DNA of 64,000 nucleotides, taken from positions 1-64,000 of the forward strand of contig JAJEHL010000035.1 in assembly GCA_022823725.1 (NCBI GenBank), given 5' to 3'. Shown in pieces: positions 34,656 through 43,692 of this stretch; position 1 is the stretch's first letter, and each line of letters begins with the position of its first letter. Below the pieces are notes generated by a model. The model was not told the origin of the DNA and searched no databases. It worked only from the letters and a program-made list of their open reading frames with translations. Position numbers and translations under genes: made by a program. Source of the DNA: Candidatus Latescibacterota bacterium. GTDB taxonomy: Bacteria; Latescibacterota; UBA2968.

Positions 34656-35711
34656 CTATGCAATATCTGCCTGCTCACTGCGCTGGACGAGTTCCTGCTC
34701 TGCCCGCTCGCGGTCCGCGGCATTTTCAAGCGGAACAACCGCCGCGCCGGGACAGGGTTTGGGATACAAAATACGACTGGCACCGGCCTGTTCCATAGCC
34801 TTAACAACCGGCTTTGTATCGCATGCAAGCGCGATAATCGTACCGCCCCCCCCCGCGCCCGCGAGCTTCGCGCCCAGCGCGCCGCCCTCCAATGCAGCCT
34901 GAATCAGCCGCTCATTTTTCGGACCCGACCCGCCCAGATCGCGCTGAATCTCGTGGTTCTCTATCATCAGCGCACCCAGATGCGCCCAATCTTTGGCGAG
35001 AATCGCGCGTTTGCCCATACGCGCCAGATGGGCAATCCGCAAATAGCAACGCCTGACCTCTCTATCGCCCTCTAACCAGCGTTCTCGAATCGGCAGATGA
35101 ACTGTACCAGACGAACGCTGGACACCCGTGTGCCCCAGCACAAAGGGATAATCCCCGACGTATTCGTGGAGCGGCTCAACAGTCGCATAAGGTTCATCGC
35201 CAAAAGCGCGATAAAATTGCTTGCCATTAAAATCCATATAATTCAAACCGCCAAACATGCACATATACGCATCTTGATACCCGCATAATGCCATATAGTT
35301 CAATTCAATATGCCGCGCCATCTCAGCGCAAAAAAAAGGGTGCTCATCGCGTCCCAGAAATGCAAAAATCGCGTTGAGAATAGATACACTCATAGCCGAC
35401 GAACTGGAAAGCCCGGCAGAAAAAGGCACATTACACGCCCAGCGCAGAGAAAATTTCGCACGACCGAGATCCAGAAAATGAACAATAGCCCTGGCCACAT
35501 CAAAATAGTCGCCATTCGGATACAGATCTTCGGGGCGATGCACTTCAAAACGCTGCCCGGCAACTTCAAAACTGAGCACATCGGACGGCTCAATCAAAAC
35601 CGCGGCGCGTTCCTGCGTTGAACACGAAATAACGCTACCGCCGTACATATCGGTGGGATTGCCAATAATGCCACAGCGCCCTGGGGCAGTGGAAAAAAAC
35701 GCATGGGTCAT
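34656..35711 (-). CDS. GHMP-family sugar kinase (glucuronokinase-like)
   Basis: Protein of 351 residues with GHMP motifs: APGRCGIIGNPTDMYGG (motif 1), PFSAGLSSSSAMSVS (ATP-binding motif 2) and GAKLAGAGGGGTIIAL (motif 3). The motif-1 pattern GNPTDMYGG resembles plant glucuronokinases and heptose/arabinose kinases more than galactokinase. Paired with a nucleotidyltransferase immediately upstream (TAATG overlap), it probably makes a sugar-1-phosphate that is converted to a nucleotide sugar. Substrate unproven. Confidence 0.82.
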   Translation of the reverse strand: MTHAFFSTAPGRCGIIGNPTDMYGGSVISCSTQERAAVLIEPSDVLSFEVAGQRFEVHRPEDLYPNGDYFDVARAIVHFLDLGRAKFSLRWACNVPFSAGLSSSSAMSVSILNAIFAFLGRDEHPFFCAEMARHIELNYMALCGYQDAYMCMFGGLNYMDFNGKQFYRAFGDEPYATVEPLHEYVGDYPFVLGHTGVQRSSGTVHLPIRERWLEGDREVRRCYLRIAHLARMGKRAILAKDWAHLGALMIENHEIQRDLGGSGPKNERLIQAALEGGALGAKLAGAGGGGTIIALACDTKPVVKAMEQAGASRILYPKPCPGAAVVPLENAADRERAEQELVQRSEQADIA

Positions 35712-36613
35712 TAGAATTGTCTCAAGCGCTTTTGCAGGTATTGGCGAAGAAGGTATCCATAGCGCTGATCAAAGAGGGTAAAATCGATGAAAGATTTAAA
35801 ATACGATTCAAAATCGCCGATATCATAGCGCAATTCTTCGGGATACAACTTGATACAGCGGACAGGGTGCCCCATTTTAATAAGCGTCGAAATCGCATCT
35901 GTAAGCTCGAGTTTGCCTCTGTAACTGGGAGAGGTGCGTTTGAGAGCGGTAAAAATTTCGGGATTAAAAACATAACGCGCGGCCACGCCGAGATTGCTCG
36001 GAGCATTTTCCGGTGCGGGCTTCTCCACAATATGTGCGATTGCAAAATCGTCTTCAGGCTCGCCATTCACAGGCTCGACAATACCGTACTGGTTTTCTTC
36101 GCCCTGGGGCACTTCGATAACCGCAATAGTACAACTGGACCTATTTTCTCGATGCGATTTGATCATCCGCCGCACGAGACCCGCATGATTGCCCGACTTT
36201 ATAATCGTATCGCCAAACGCAACCACAAAAGGCTCGCCTGCAACAAAATCCTCAGCCCTGCTAATGGCATCCCCTATACCCCCGGGCGTAATATGCCCGG
36301 TGGGAATAATTTGTCGCGTATAAAAAAATTTAACCCCCTCTCTTTCATAATCGAGTTCATCGAGTGTGTGATCGCTCTCCGAGAGATAATTCTGCAATTC
36401 CGGATCCCGATCAAAGTGATCTTCTATCGTGCGCTTGTCTTTTCCCGTCACAAAGAGTATCTTCTTTAACCCTTGCTCAACCACCTCTTCAACCACATAC
36501 TGAACCACGGGTTTTCGCCCCACGGGCAACATCTCTTTGGGCTGAGACTTGGTCGCTGGTAACAAACTCGTGCCCAATCCAGCAACCGGAATAACGACTT
36601 TTTCAATCTCCAT
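35711..36613 (-). CDS. galU: UTP-glucose-1-phosphate uridylyltransferase-like nucleotidyltransferase
   Basis: Protein of 300 residues with the GalU pattern VIPVAGLGTS...KEMLPVGRKPVVQYVVEE, FVTGKDKRTIEDHFD, FVVAFGDTII and IVEKPAPENAPSNLGVAARYVF. The signature Arg of GxGTR is Ser here (AGT codon), which would weaken nucleotide phosphate binding unless compensated. ATG 36613 is preceded by a strong GGAGGAG; in-frame codons upstream add 10 residues before it. First gene of a five-gene minus-strand operon ending with PBP1A. Function is likely but activity is worth checking. Confidence 0.82.
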   Translation of the reverse strand: MEIEKVVIPVAGLGTSLLPATKSQPKEMLPVGRKPVVQYVVEEVVEQGLKKILFVTGKDKRTIEDHFDRDPELQNYLSESDHTLDELDYEREGVKFFYTRQIIPTGHITPGGIGDAISRAEDFVAGEPFVVAFGDTIIKSGNHAGLVRRMIKSHRENRSSCTIAVIEVPQGEENQYGIVEPVNGEPEDDFAIAHIVEKPAPENAPSNLGVAARYVFNPEIFTALKRTSPSYRGKLELTDAISTLIKMGHPVRCIKLYPEELRYDIGDFESYFKSFIDFTLFDQRYGYLLRQYLQKRLRQF

Positions 36614-36643
36614 AGCGCGATGCTCCTCCAAATTGCCAAACAC

Positions 36644-36672
36644 TTGACAGGGTGCAATTTGTCCCTTAGAAT
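36644..36672 (+). promoter_or_regulatory. Sigma-70-type promoter of the TauD-like gene
   Basis: TTGACA (36644-36649), 17 bases, TAGAAT (36667-36672). A start near 36679 would leave a ~50-base leader before ATG 36731. Divergent from the galU operon. Confidence 0.72.
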
Positions 36673-36730
36673 ATCAATCAAAATAACGGTAGAGCCTTGT
36701 AGAACGCAAGGTAAAAGCTGAGAACTTATC

Positions 36731-37669
36731 ATGTTAAACAAACAAATAACAGACGCCCGTGCGTGGACTGCTGATACAATTGATGCGCCTTCTGAATGGT
36801 ATTACACCTTATCCGAACGCTATTTATCTGCATTGGACAGCGAAGTGCGGAAAGCGGACGCAATATCTGATCTACGCGTTTCCAACGCCATCGCCTGTGC
36901 GCCGTGTCTCCGGACCGTTCTGGACGCATTGCAAACCGGACGCGGATTTGCCATCATCGAGCGCTTGCCTGTAGAACATTACACACGAGACCAGGCGCGA
37001 GCCGCATATTGGATGATCGGACAGTGTTTGGGCGTACCCTTTGAACAAAATATTGAAGGCACGCTACTATACGACGTACGAGACACCGGGCGAGATGTAA
37101 AATCGGGCGCGCGTTTTTCTGTAACCAATGCAGAAAGCTCGTTTCACACAGATGGCGCATTCGGAACGCAAGTACCCGAAATAGTCGGCCTGTTATGCAT
37201 CAACACCGCGCGGTCAGGCGGACGCAGTCAACTGATCAGTGCCTGTGCAGTACACAATATATTACACCGTCAAGCGCCCAACGTTCTAAACGCCCTCTAC
37301 TCATCTTTCTATTTTGATCGACGGGGACAATTTCTTCCGGGCGAAGCACCTGTAAAAAAGACCCCTGTGTTTTCCTGGGATAAACAAACACTGATCATGC
37401 GCTACCTGCATTATTATATTCAGGTGGGACATCGAGAGGCAGATGTACCACTCACATCAGAACAAAAACGCGCTCTACAAGCCGTTGAAGACATATTAAA
37501 TCATCCCAAAATGTGTGTAGAATTCGATCTCGCACCCGGACAAATGCTATTTACCAACAACAATTGGATCCTGCACAATCGAACGGCATTTGAAGACCAT
37601 CCAACTCCAAGCCAAAGACGGCATTACGTACGACTGTGGTTGATGCAAAAGGACAACGTTGATGGCTGA
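36731..37669 (+). CDS. TauD/TfdA family Fe(II)/2-oxoglutarate dioxygenase
   Basis: Protein of 312 residues. The iron-binding HxD is FHTDG (~138-140), the distal His is in NWILHNRTAF (~281) and the 2-oxoglutarate Arg is in RRHYVRLWL (~297). GFAIIERLP and GCLGVPFEQNIEG match the fold. The substrate is unknown (clavaminate-synthase-like and TauD-like enzymes share this arrangement). Its stop overlaps the acetyltransferase start by 8 bases. Confidence 0.85.
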   Translation: MLNKQITDARAWTADTIDAPSEWYYTLSERYLSALDSEVRKADAISDLRVSNAIACAPCLRTVLDALQTGRGFAIIERLPVEHYTRDQARAAYWMIGQCLGVPFEQNIEGTLLYDVRDTGRDVKSGARFSVTNAESSFHTDGAFGTQVPEIVGLLCINTARSGGRSQLISACAVHNILHRQAPNVLNALYSSFYFDRRGQFLPGEAPVKKTPVFSWDKQTLIMRYLHYYIQVGHREADVPLTSEQKRALQAVEDILNHPKMCVEFDLAPGQMLFTNNNWILHNRTAFEDHPTPSQRRHYVRLWLMQKDNVDG

Positions 37670-38786
37670 ATTGAGAACCGCGATTGAAGACCGCAAAAGC
37701 CGGTGGCAGATCAGCCTGTTGTTGGGCGAACAGGCTGTCAGTGGTCTCGGTGTGGTAAAAAAACACATGCAAATCGATTCTGCTGTTGTGAAAATGGGTG
37801 GCATTGCCGGTGTATGGACGGATTCCAATCACCGCCGGAAAGGATATGCCAGTCAGGCCATGTGGGAATCGATTGCACTGATGGAGCGCCAGAACTGCGA
37901 CATGAGCATTTTGTTTGGCATTGACGATTTTTACCATCGATATGGGTATGCCGTGGTATTTGCCAATCAGTCTATGTGGGTGAAAACATCGCAATTATCG
38001 TCGCTGAACGGCCCTTTGAAAGCGCGGAAAGGGCGCAGGGCTGATCACGAGGCAATGCGCCGATTGTACAGAAATTACAATGCCGCGCGCTCGGGCATGG
38101 ACGCACGGCAGAAGAACTGGGAGCCAAGATGGTATATGCCAAATCTGGGCAAAGATACGGTTCGCCGTGCGGGAAAATTTCTGGTGGTGTATGACGCTCG
38201 GGACCGGGTGCGTGGATATGCGGTTTACGACATACAGGTGGGGCGCACTGTGGTAACAGAAGTGTGCGGAAAGGACCGCGAAGCACTTGCCTCTATTGGG
38301 AAGACCATCGCAAGACGAGCAAAACGTGCAGGCACTGAAGAAGTACTCTTTCATCTGCCTTGCGATGATCCATTCATCTCGCTGTGCATACCCCTGGGAT
38401 GTTCGTGTTTGATCGCGTATCCGTTTAATCAAAGCGCAATGGGACGCATTATCCATCTGAATCGTCTGATGAAAAAATTGCTGCCCGTATTCCAAAAACG
38501 ATGGGCGCACTCAGAATTGAATTGGACAGGTGAATTTGCCATTGATACAGACATTGGGCGCGTGGGCTTCGAGATTTCCGGGTCGGATATTGTCATGGCC
38601 GATGTTGGCAGCCGTGCCCGGGTGTCAATGTCCCAAATGGCGTTGACCCAACTGGTAATGGGGTATCGACAGGTGGTAGAAATTGCTTATCATGACGGAA
38701 TAAAAATATCCAGACAACTGCTACCTGTGCTGGATATCCTGTTTCCCAAAGGCAATCCGTATATGTGGTGGACAGATCGATTTTAG
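37662..38786 (+). CDS. GNAT acetyltransferase, Eis-like with C-terminal sterol-carrier-type domain
   Basis: Protein of 374 residues. The GNAT core has GGIAGVWTDSNHRRKGYASQAM (acetyl-CoA motif) and GIDDFYHRYGYAVV, typical of the Eis/PF13527 group. A second GNAT-like domain and a C-terminal SCP2-like segment follow (WTGEFAIDTDIGRVGFEISGSDIVMADV, MSQMALTQLVMGYR). Relatives acetylate aminoglycosides or protein lysines. ATG 37662 overlaps the upstream stop. Substrate unknown. Confidence 0.8.
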   Translation: MAELRTAIEDRKSRWQISLLLGEQAVSGLGVVKKHMQIDSAVVKMGGIAGVWTDSNHRRKGYASQAMWESIALMERQNCDMSILFGIDDFYHRYGYAVVFANQSMWVKTSQLSSLNGPLKARKGRRADHEAMRRLYRNYNAARSGMDARQKNWEPRWYMPNLGKDTVRRAGKFLVVYDARDRVRGYAVYDIQVGRTVVTEVCGKDREALASIGKTIARRAKRAGTEEVLFHLPCDDPFISLCIPLGCSCLIAYPFNQSAMGRIIHLNRLMKKLLPVFQKRWAHSELNWTGEFAIDTDIGRVGFEISGSDIVMADVGSRARVSMSQMALTQLVMGYRQVVEIAYHDGIKISRQLLPVLDILFPKGNPYMWWTDRF

Positions 38787-38803
38787 AAAGAAAGGAGATA
38801 ATA

Positions 38804-39688
38804 ATGTCATCCTTCACAGTTGGCCTACTCAGCCCCGGAGACATGGGACATGTCGTTGGACAAGTGGCAATCGCCTCTGGCGCCCGGGTAATAACCTGCC
38901 TGAATGGCCGCAGTGAGCGCACGCGCAAACTCGCAGAAATAGCGGGAATCGAAGACGTACCCACATATTCCGACCTCGTGCGCGAAGCCTCACTCGTAAT
39001 ATGTATTCTCGTACCCGCAGCAGCAGAATCGGTAGCCGCTCGCGTGGCTGACGCTCTGAAAGAAACAGATGAACAAATTGTATATACCGACTGCAACGCA
39101 ATAGCCCCGGCAACAACCGTGCGCATTGGTAAAACAATTGAAAACGCGGGCAGTGTATTTGTCGATGCCGGTATTATCGGCGGACCGCCGCGCCAGCCTG
39201 GAGGCACGCGGTTTTACTGTTCGGGGCCAGACACATCGGGCTTTGAAAAATTGAACAATTACGGGCTGGACGTGCGAAAAGTCGGCGATGAAATCGGGCA
39301 GGCGTCGGGCTTGAAAATGTGCTATGCCGCACAGACCAAAGGCACGACCGCACTGCAAACGGAATTGCTCATCGCCGCGCGGCGCATGGGCCTGTACGAA
39401 GGATTGATCGCAGAGTGGAAAATGAGTCAGAAAGACCGGTTGGAAGGCATGGAACGGGGCTTGCCGGGAATGCCGACCAAAGCAAAACGGTGGATAGGTG
39501 AAATGGAAGAAATCGCCAAAACCTTCGGCGATTTGGGACTCACGCCCAAAATATACGAAGGCGCCGCAGACATGTACCGCCTCGTCAGCGATACACCACT
39601 GGCAGACGAGGCACCCGAAACGCGAGACAGGACCCGAACACTCGCGCAGGTCATCGATATATTTGCCGAGCAATCAAAAAGTAAATAG
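38804..39688 (+). CDS. NAD(P)-dependent 6-phosphogluconate-dehydrogenase-like oxidoreductase with DUF1932
   Basis: Protein of 294 residues. N-terminal Rossmann fold (VGLLSPGDMGHVVGQ, the beta-hydroxyacid dehydrogenase GxGxxG variant), YTDCNAIAP, VDAGIIGGPPRQPGGTRFYCSG and ASGLKMCYAAQTKGTTALQ with the catalytic Lys region, then the DUF1932 helical C-terminus. It probably oxidises a small 3-hydroxy acid. ATG 38804 follows AAAGGAGATAAT. A terminator lies about 30 bases downstream. Confidence 0.84.
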   Translation: MSSFTVGLLSPGDMGHVVGQVAIASGARVITCLNGRSERTRKLAEIAGIEDVPTYSDLVREASLVICILVPAAAESVAARVADALKETDEQIVYTDCNAIAPATTVRIGKTIENAGSVFVDAGIIGGPPRQPGGTRFYCSGPDTSGFEKLNNYGLDVRKVGDEIGQASGLKMCYAAQTKGTTALQTELLIAARRMGLYEGLIAEWKMSQKDRLEGMERGLPGMPTKAKRWIGEMEEIAKTFGDLGLTPKIYEGAADMYRLVSDTPLADEAPETRDRTRTLAQVIDIFAEQSKSK

Positions 39689-39718
39689 ATCTAAAGTTCA
39701 TCATCGCGACGCAAAATA

Positions 39719-39755
39719 CTCCCTTTTCTATACTTAATGGGAAAGGGGTTTATTT
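39719..39755 (+). terminator. Terminator after the DUF1932 oxidoreductase
   Basis: CCCTTTTC (39721-39728) pairs with GGAAAGGG (39740-39747) including one G-T pair, followed by a T-rich tract. The remainder of the gap to 39855 holds no gene. Confidence 0.65.
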
Positions 39756-39855
39756 TTATAAACATATGCCCAATGGTAAATTGACTTTTCAATGCCTACA
39801 AGCTATATTACGCACGCTAAAAAATAGTGGGACAATTTAAATTGAGGAAATGTAA

Positions 39856-40899
39856 GTGAAAGCAGCGCAAATCGTCGCACCCAGACGCATCGTGGTCGTC
39901 GAAACAGACGAACCACAACTCCTGGGTGCCGGGCAAGTAAAAATTCAACTCGAACGCGCATGTCTTTGTGGTTCAGACGTGCCATTGTGGGATTACGACC
40001 ACAACGAACTGGCAGAAAGGGCGCGACTCAACCCGCGCAAAGCAAAACGCGCACCATTTGTCGATTATGTCAACGGAGACCCGTATCCCTTGCGCGTCGG
40101 CCTCTCGATTCACGAATGCCTGGGCACAGTCGTCGAATCGACATCTGACCAATTTCAAACCGGCGATTTTGTCCTTGCATTGCCCGATGCACAAAAGGGA
40201 TTGTGCGAATATATTTGCGCCCCCGACAGCCGAACCATTCCACTGCCAAAAGGGGTTGTACCCGACGAGCAAATTCTGATGACACAACCCCTGGGCACAG
40301 TCGTATGGGCGTGTCAAAAACTCGGCAACATCGTCGATAGTGATGTGGCAATTGTCGGACAAGGTCCTATGGGATTAATGTTCACGCGCATGCTGGCCAA
40401 TTTGGGCGCGCGAACCGTAATTGGACTCGACAAATTGGATTACCGCTTACACACTGCAAAAAAAATGCACGCAACCCATACCGTCAACGTCGATAAAGAC
40501 GATCCCGTGGAAGCCATTCGCGAGATCACGAACGGCAAAATGGCAGACCTGGTGGTCGAAGCAGTCGGCCATCAGACAAAAACGCTCAATTCGTGTATGA
40601 AACTCGTGCGCCACCTGGGCACACTGCTGTGTTTTGGCGTACCAGACGATGCGTATTATCCATTTGCATATCCCGAATTTTTCAGATTAAATCTCAACCT
40701 GATCTCCACAGTCGGTCCCAATGTGGTGCCTAATTTTTCTCTTGCCCGAGACCTGATCGCACAAGGACGTGTTGACGTGGCACCTCTGGTAACGCATGTA
40801 TTGCCCTTTGAAGAGATTCAGCACGGGTATGAGTTATTTACCGATCACCTCGACGGGGCCATTAAAGTGGTTATCAATTACAATTCGCTGCGAACCTGA
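39856..40899 (+). CDS. Zinc-binding alcohol dehydrogenase family protein (MDR superfamily)
   Basis: Protein of 347 residues starting at GTG with GAGGAA upstream. Catalytic-zinc residues are visible: CGSD (C38) and HECLG (H86/E87). The Rossmann domain shows VAIVGQGPMGLMFTRMLANLGARTVIGLD. The usual four-cysteine structural zinc lobe is missing; a 25-residue insertion (RARLNPRKAKRAPFVDYVNGDPYPL) replaces part of the loop. Substrate not identifiable; an L-threonine- or sorbitol-dehydrogenase-like role is possible. First of four plus-strand metabolic genes. Confidence 0.83.
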   Translation: MKAAQIVAPRRIVVVETDEPQLLGAGQVKIQLERACLCGSDVPLWDYDHNELAERARLNPRKAKRAPFVDYVNGDPYPLRVGLSIHECLGTVVESTSDQFQTGDFVLALPDAQKGLCEYICAPDSRTIPLPKGVVPDEQILMTQPLGTVVWACQKLGNIVDSDVAIVGQGPMGLMFTRMLANLGARTVIGLDKLDYRLHTAKKMHATHTVNVDKDDPVEAIREITNGKMADLVVEAVGHQTKTLNSCMKLVRHLGTLLCFGVPDDAYYPFAYPEFFRLNLNLISTVGPNVVPNFSLARDLIAQGRVDVAPLVTHVLPFEEIQHGYELFTDHLDGAIKVVINYNSLRT

Positions 40900-40941
40900 C
40901 AGCGAGACAACTTTGACAAACACAAAAGGGAGTTTTTGCCT

Positions 40942-42528
40942 GTGGCAGCAATGTTTGAATACGGCGCAGTAGTTGGACAACCCGAATCCGATTCTGCGGC
41001 TGTAAGCGTATTGAGAAAGGGTGGTAATGCCGTCGATGCCGCTGTAACAGCGGCATTTCTCGCCTGTGTTTTGGCACCTAAATCGTGCGGAATTGGCGGT
41101 TATGGCGGCGCAATGACCGCCTATATTGGCGGTGAAGTCGTCTGCATCGACTTTAATACAGTCGCGCCCAAAGAGGCTCATGACAGAATGTTTCGCGTAA
41201 CGCGCTCCGATGGGCGATTTGGTTCTGCTGTCAGCGGTTATGCGAATTCAATCGGTTATAAGGCCATATCCGTTCCCGGCGTACTGGCAGGTCTGGCTCT
41301 GGCCCTGGAAAAATTTGGCAAAATGCCACTGTCCGAAGTACTCGCACCCGCTATTCGCGCATGTGAACGCGGATTTCGGGTATCTGCAAACTACGCTACG
41401 GGCGTTGCCCGAAGCGAAACGCGCATTCGCGAGTTTCCAGAAACAACCCGCTTATTGATGATCAGTGGCGAAGTGCCCAAAAGTGGAGATCGTGCGCAAA
41501 ATCCCTATTTGGGCAGAATGCTCAGTCAGGTTGCAGACAAAGGGGTGCGTGAATTTTATGAGGGACGCATCGCAGAGCGCATTGTCAAACACATTCAGGA
41601 TAACGGTGGGATTTTATCACGAGATGATCTGGCAAATTACGAAGCTCAGATCGTTGACCCCGTAAAAACGGCTTGTATGGAATACGATGTGTACAGCTCG
41701 CCCCTTTGCAGTGCTGGATTGAGCCTGGCGCAAATGTGTGCCATAGCCGACGAAGCCGAATTAGACCTCTACGCGCGCGACTCCGCCCGGTTGGCCCATG
41801 GCATGGTCGAAATTATTCGCGCAGCCTGGATGGACCGATACCGGCATTTTGGCGATCCAAAGCAAATGCCGGTAGATATAGACATGCTGATATCGGATAT
41901 CAATATCGGTGCAAATGCCAAAGAAATTGCCACCTATATTGCCGAAGGAAAACGCGGACAATCGCTATTGCGACCGTTTCATACGGGTGGCACGACGCAT
42001 ATTTGCACGATAGACTCGCAAAGCAATATGGTCGCTCTAACCCTCACGCATGGACCGGGCTATGGCTCTTTTGTAACAATTCCTCGCATGGGCTTGTTGA
42101 TGAATGCGGGCATGTCGCGGTTTGACCCCGGTTCGGGCTTAAAAAACTCAATTGCCCCCGGCAAAGCCCCCATTATGAACATGGCCCCAACCATTGTGTT
42201 GCAAGATGGCGAACCCGTCCTGACTGTGGGTGCGTCCGGCGGAACACGCATCCCATCGTCTGTCTTTCAGGTTTTGGCGCGAAGATTAGTGCTCGACGAA
42301 GATCCCGAATGGTCAATCGCAGCCCCTCGGGTACACTCAGAGGGCAATGAATGGGTAAGCATAGAAGAAGAGTTCGGCGAGGCCGCGCCAGATTATCTGA
42401 GTTCAGTCGGATACAAAATTAACAAAAAGGGCGCGGCTGCCGCCAGTATTCGGATGATTGAGATCGTTGAAGACGGATTGCTGGCCATGTACGATCCGCG
42501 CATGAAAGCGCGGGAAAAAGGGTATTAA
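40942..42528 (+). CDS. Gamma-glutamyltranspeptidase family protein
   Basis: Ntn-hydrolase of about 528 residues. GQPESDSAAVSVLRKGGNAVDAAVTAAFLACVLAP and GIGGYGGAM are typical for the large subunit; autoproteolysis should occur before the nucleophile Thr in GGTTHICTIDSQSNMVALT (~residue 349); the small subunit shows GSGLKNSIAPGKAPIMNMAPTIV and GASGGTRIPSSVFQV. No signal peptide is visible, so it may be cytoplasmic. I chose GTG 40942 because GGGAG lies 9 bases upstream; TTG 40936 and ATG 40951 are alternatives. Confidence 0.88.
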   Translation: MAAMFEYGAVVGQPESDSAAVSVLRKGGNAVDAAVTAAFLACVLAPKSCGIGGYGGAMTAYIGGEVVCIDFNTVAPKEAHDRMFRVTRSDGRFGSAVSGYANSIGYKAISVPGVLAGLALALEKFGKMPLSEVLAPAIRACERGFRVSANYATGVARSETRIREFPETTRLLMISGEVPKSGDRAQNPYLGRMLSQVADKGVREFYEGRIAERIVKHIQDNGGILSRDDLANYEAQIVDPVKTACMEYDVYSSPLCSAGLSLAQMCAIADEAELDLYARDSARLAHGMVEIIRAAWMDRYRHFGDPKQMPVDIDMLISDINIGANAKEIATYIAEGKRGQSLLRPFHTGGTTHICTIDSQSNMVALTLTHGPGYGSFVTIPRMGLLMNAGMSRFDPGSGLKNSIAPGKAPIMNMAPTIVLQDGEPVLTVGASGGTRIPSSVFQVLARRLVLDEDPEWSIAAPRVHSEGNEWVSIEEEFGEAAPDYLSSVGYKINKKGAAAASIRMIEIVEDGLLAMYDPRMKAREKGY

Positions 42529-42558
42529 AGAGGACAGCTAACTCAGGAGAATAATCAC

Positions 42559-43677
42559 ATGGAAAATTATCCCTTTGGCAGCGGGCGTCCCGATCCGGCA
42601 TCGTTTCCCAACCGAGAATTGGCCGAAGCCGCCATGCGTATTTTGCCCGAAATGGGCAATGAACTGGCACTTTATCCCGGCACATTGGGATATCAACCAC
42701 TTCGGCAAGTCATGGCCGACCGTTTGCGACAACGCGAAGGCATCGCCCCTCCCGTAGAAGAAATCGCATTGACCAATGGCTCGATGCAGCCCGTGACCCT
42801 GATGGCGCAGATGTTTATCGATCAACCCGGTGACGGGGTGGTGATGGAGGAATTTTGCTATTCCGGCACAATTGGCGCGTATAACAAAGAAGGCGCGGAA
42901 TTGGTGAGCATTCCCGTGGATGAACACGGCATGCGCATGGACGCACTGTCCGACGAATTAAAAAAACGAGCCGCTAACGGAAAACTGCCCAAATTCATCT
43001 ATGTACTCGCGACATTTCAAAATCCCACGGGTGCGATTATGCCCCTCGAACGGCGAAAAGAATTGTTGCAAATAGCCGCACAGTACGAGATCCCTGTCGT
43101 CGAAGATCACTGTTATGCCGACACGGTGTACGAAGACGATTATTACGTACCTTCGCTCTATACCCTACCATCAGAAGTGCCTGTGATACATATAGAATCC
43201 CTCTCCAAAATTTTGGGGCCAGGTGTGCGCCTGGGATGCTTTTTTACCAAACAACCCCTCCTGGGCAAAATTTTGCAAATTCGTCGAGATGGCGGCACGA
43301 GTACGCTCGCCGCAGCCGTTGTGTACGAATACTTCCGCGAGCACCTGTGGACCCATGTCAACAACATCAATGCAATCGTAAAAGAAAAGCGCGATTTGAT
43401 GTTTGAAATGCTGGGACAATCCCCCGACGCCTTTGAATGGTTCAGCCGTCCCAAAGGCGGGTTATTCATCTGGGTCAAATTGCCCGATGCCACCGATGTG
43501 ATCAAATGCGAACAAATAGCCGAATCCCGCGGAATCGACTACGCCACCGGCAAAGCATTTCACGTACACCATGACGACGTGCCCTATCTGCGCCTCGCAT
43601 TTGGCTACGCAACACTCGCACAAATCCGAGAAGGCATACCCAAACTGGCAGAATGCGTCATGGCAACGCAAAAATAA
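42559..43677 (+). CDS. PLP-dependent aminotransferase, class I/II (LysN/MocR-like)
   Basis: Fold-type I enzyme of 372 residues: YPGTLGYQPLRQVMADRL, NGSMQPVTLMAQMFI, TFQNPTGAIM, EDHCYADTVY and the cofactor Lys in ESLSKILGPGVRLG (~218), then RPKGGLFIWVKLP and YLRLAFGYA. It resembles 2-aminoadipate aminotransferases without the GntR domain of MocR proteins. AGGAG lies upstream of the ATG. Probably works with the GGT-like neighbour in amino-acid metabolism, which is inference. Confidence 0.88.
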   Translation: MENYPFGSGRPDPASFPNRELAEAAMRILPEMGNELALYPGTLGYQPLRQVMADRLRQREGIAPPVEEIALTNGSMQPVTLMAQMFIDQPGDGVVMEEFCYSGTIGAYNKEGAELVSIPVDEHGMRMDALSDELKKRAANGKLPKFIYVLATFQNPTGAIMPLERRKELLQIAAQYEIPVVEDHCYADTVYEDDYYVPSLYTLPSEVPVIHIESLSKILGPGVRLGCFFTKQPLLGKILQIRRDGGTSTLAAAVVYEYFREHLWTHVNNINAIVKEKRDLMFEMLGQSPDAFEWFSRPKGGLFIWVKLPDATDVIKCEQIAESRGIDYATGKAFHVHHDDVPYLRLAFGYATLAQIREGIPKLAECVMATQK

Positions 43678-43692
43678 AACCAGGAGTACCAT

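Noticed and set aside
28896-34902. Long plus-strand open frames (28896-29861, 29716-30954, 31879-33186, 33679-34902)
   Set aside because: They are antisense to well-supported minus-strand genes, are rich in Arg, His and Ile without domain motifs, and lack ribosome sites; codon bias of the real strand explains them.
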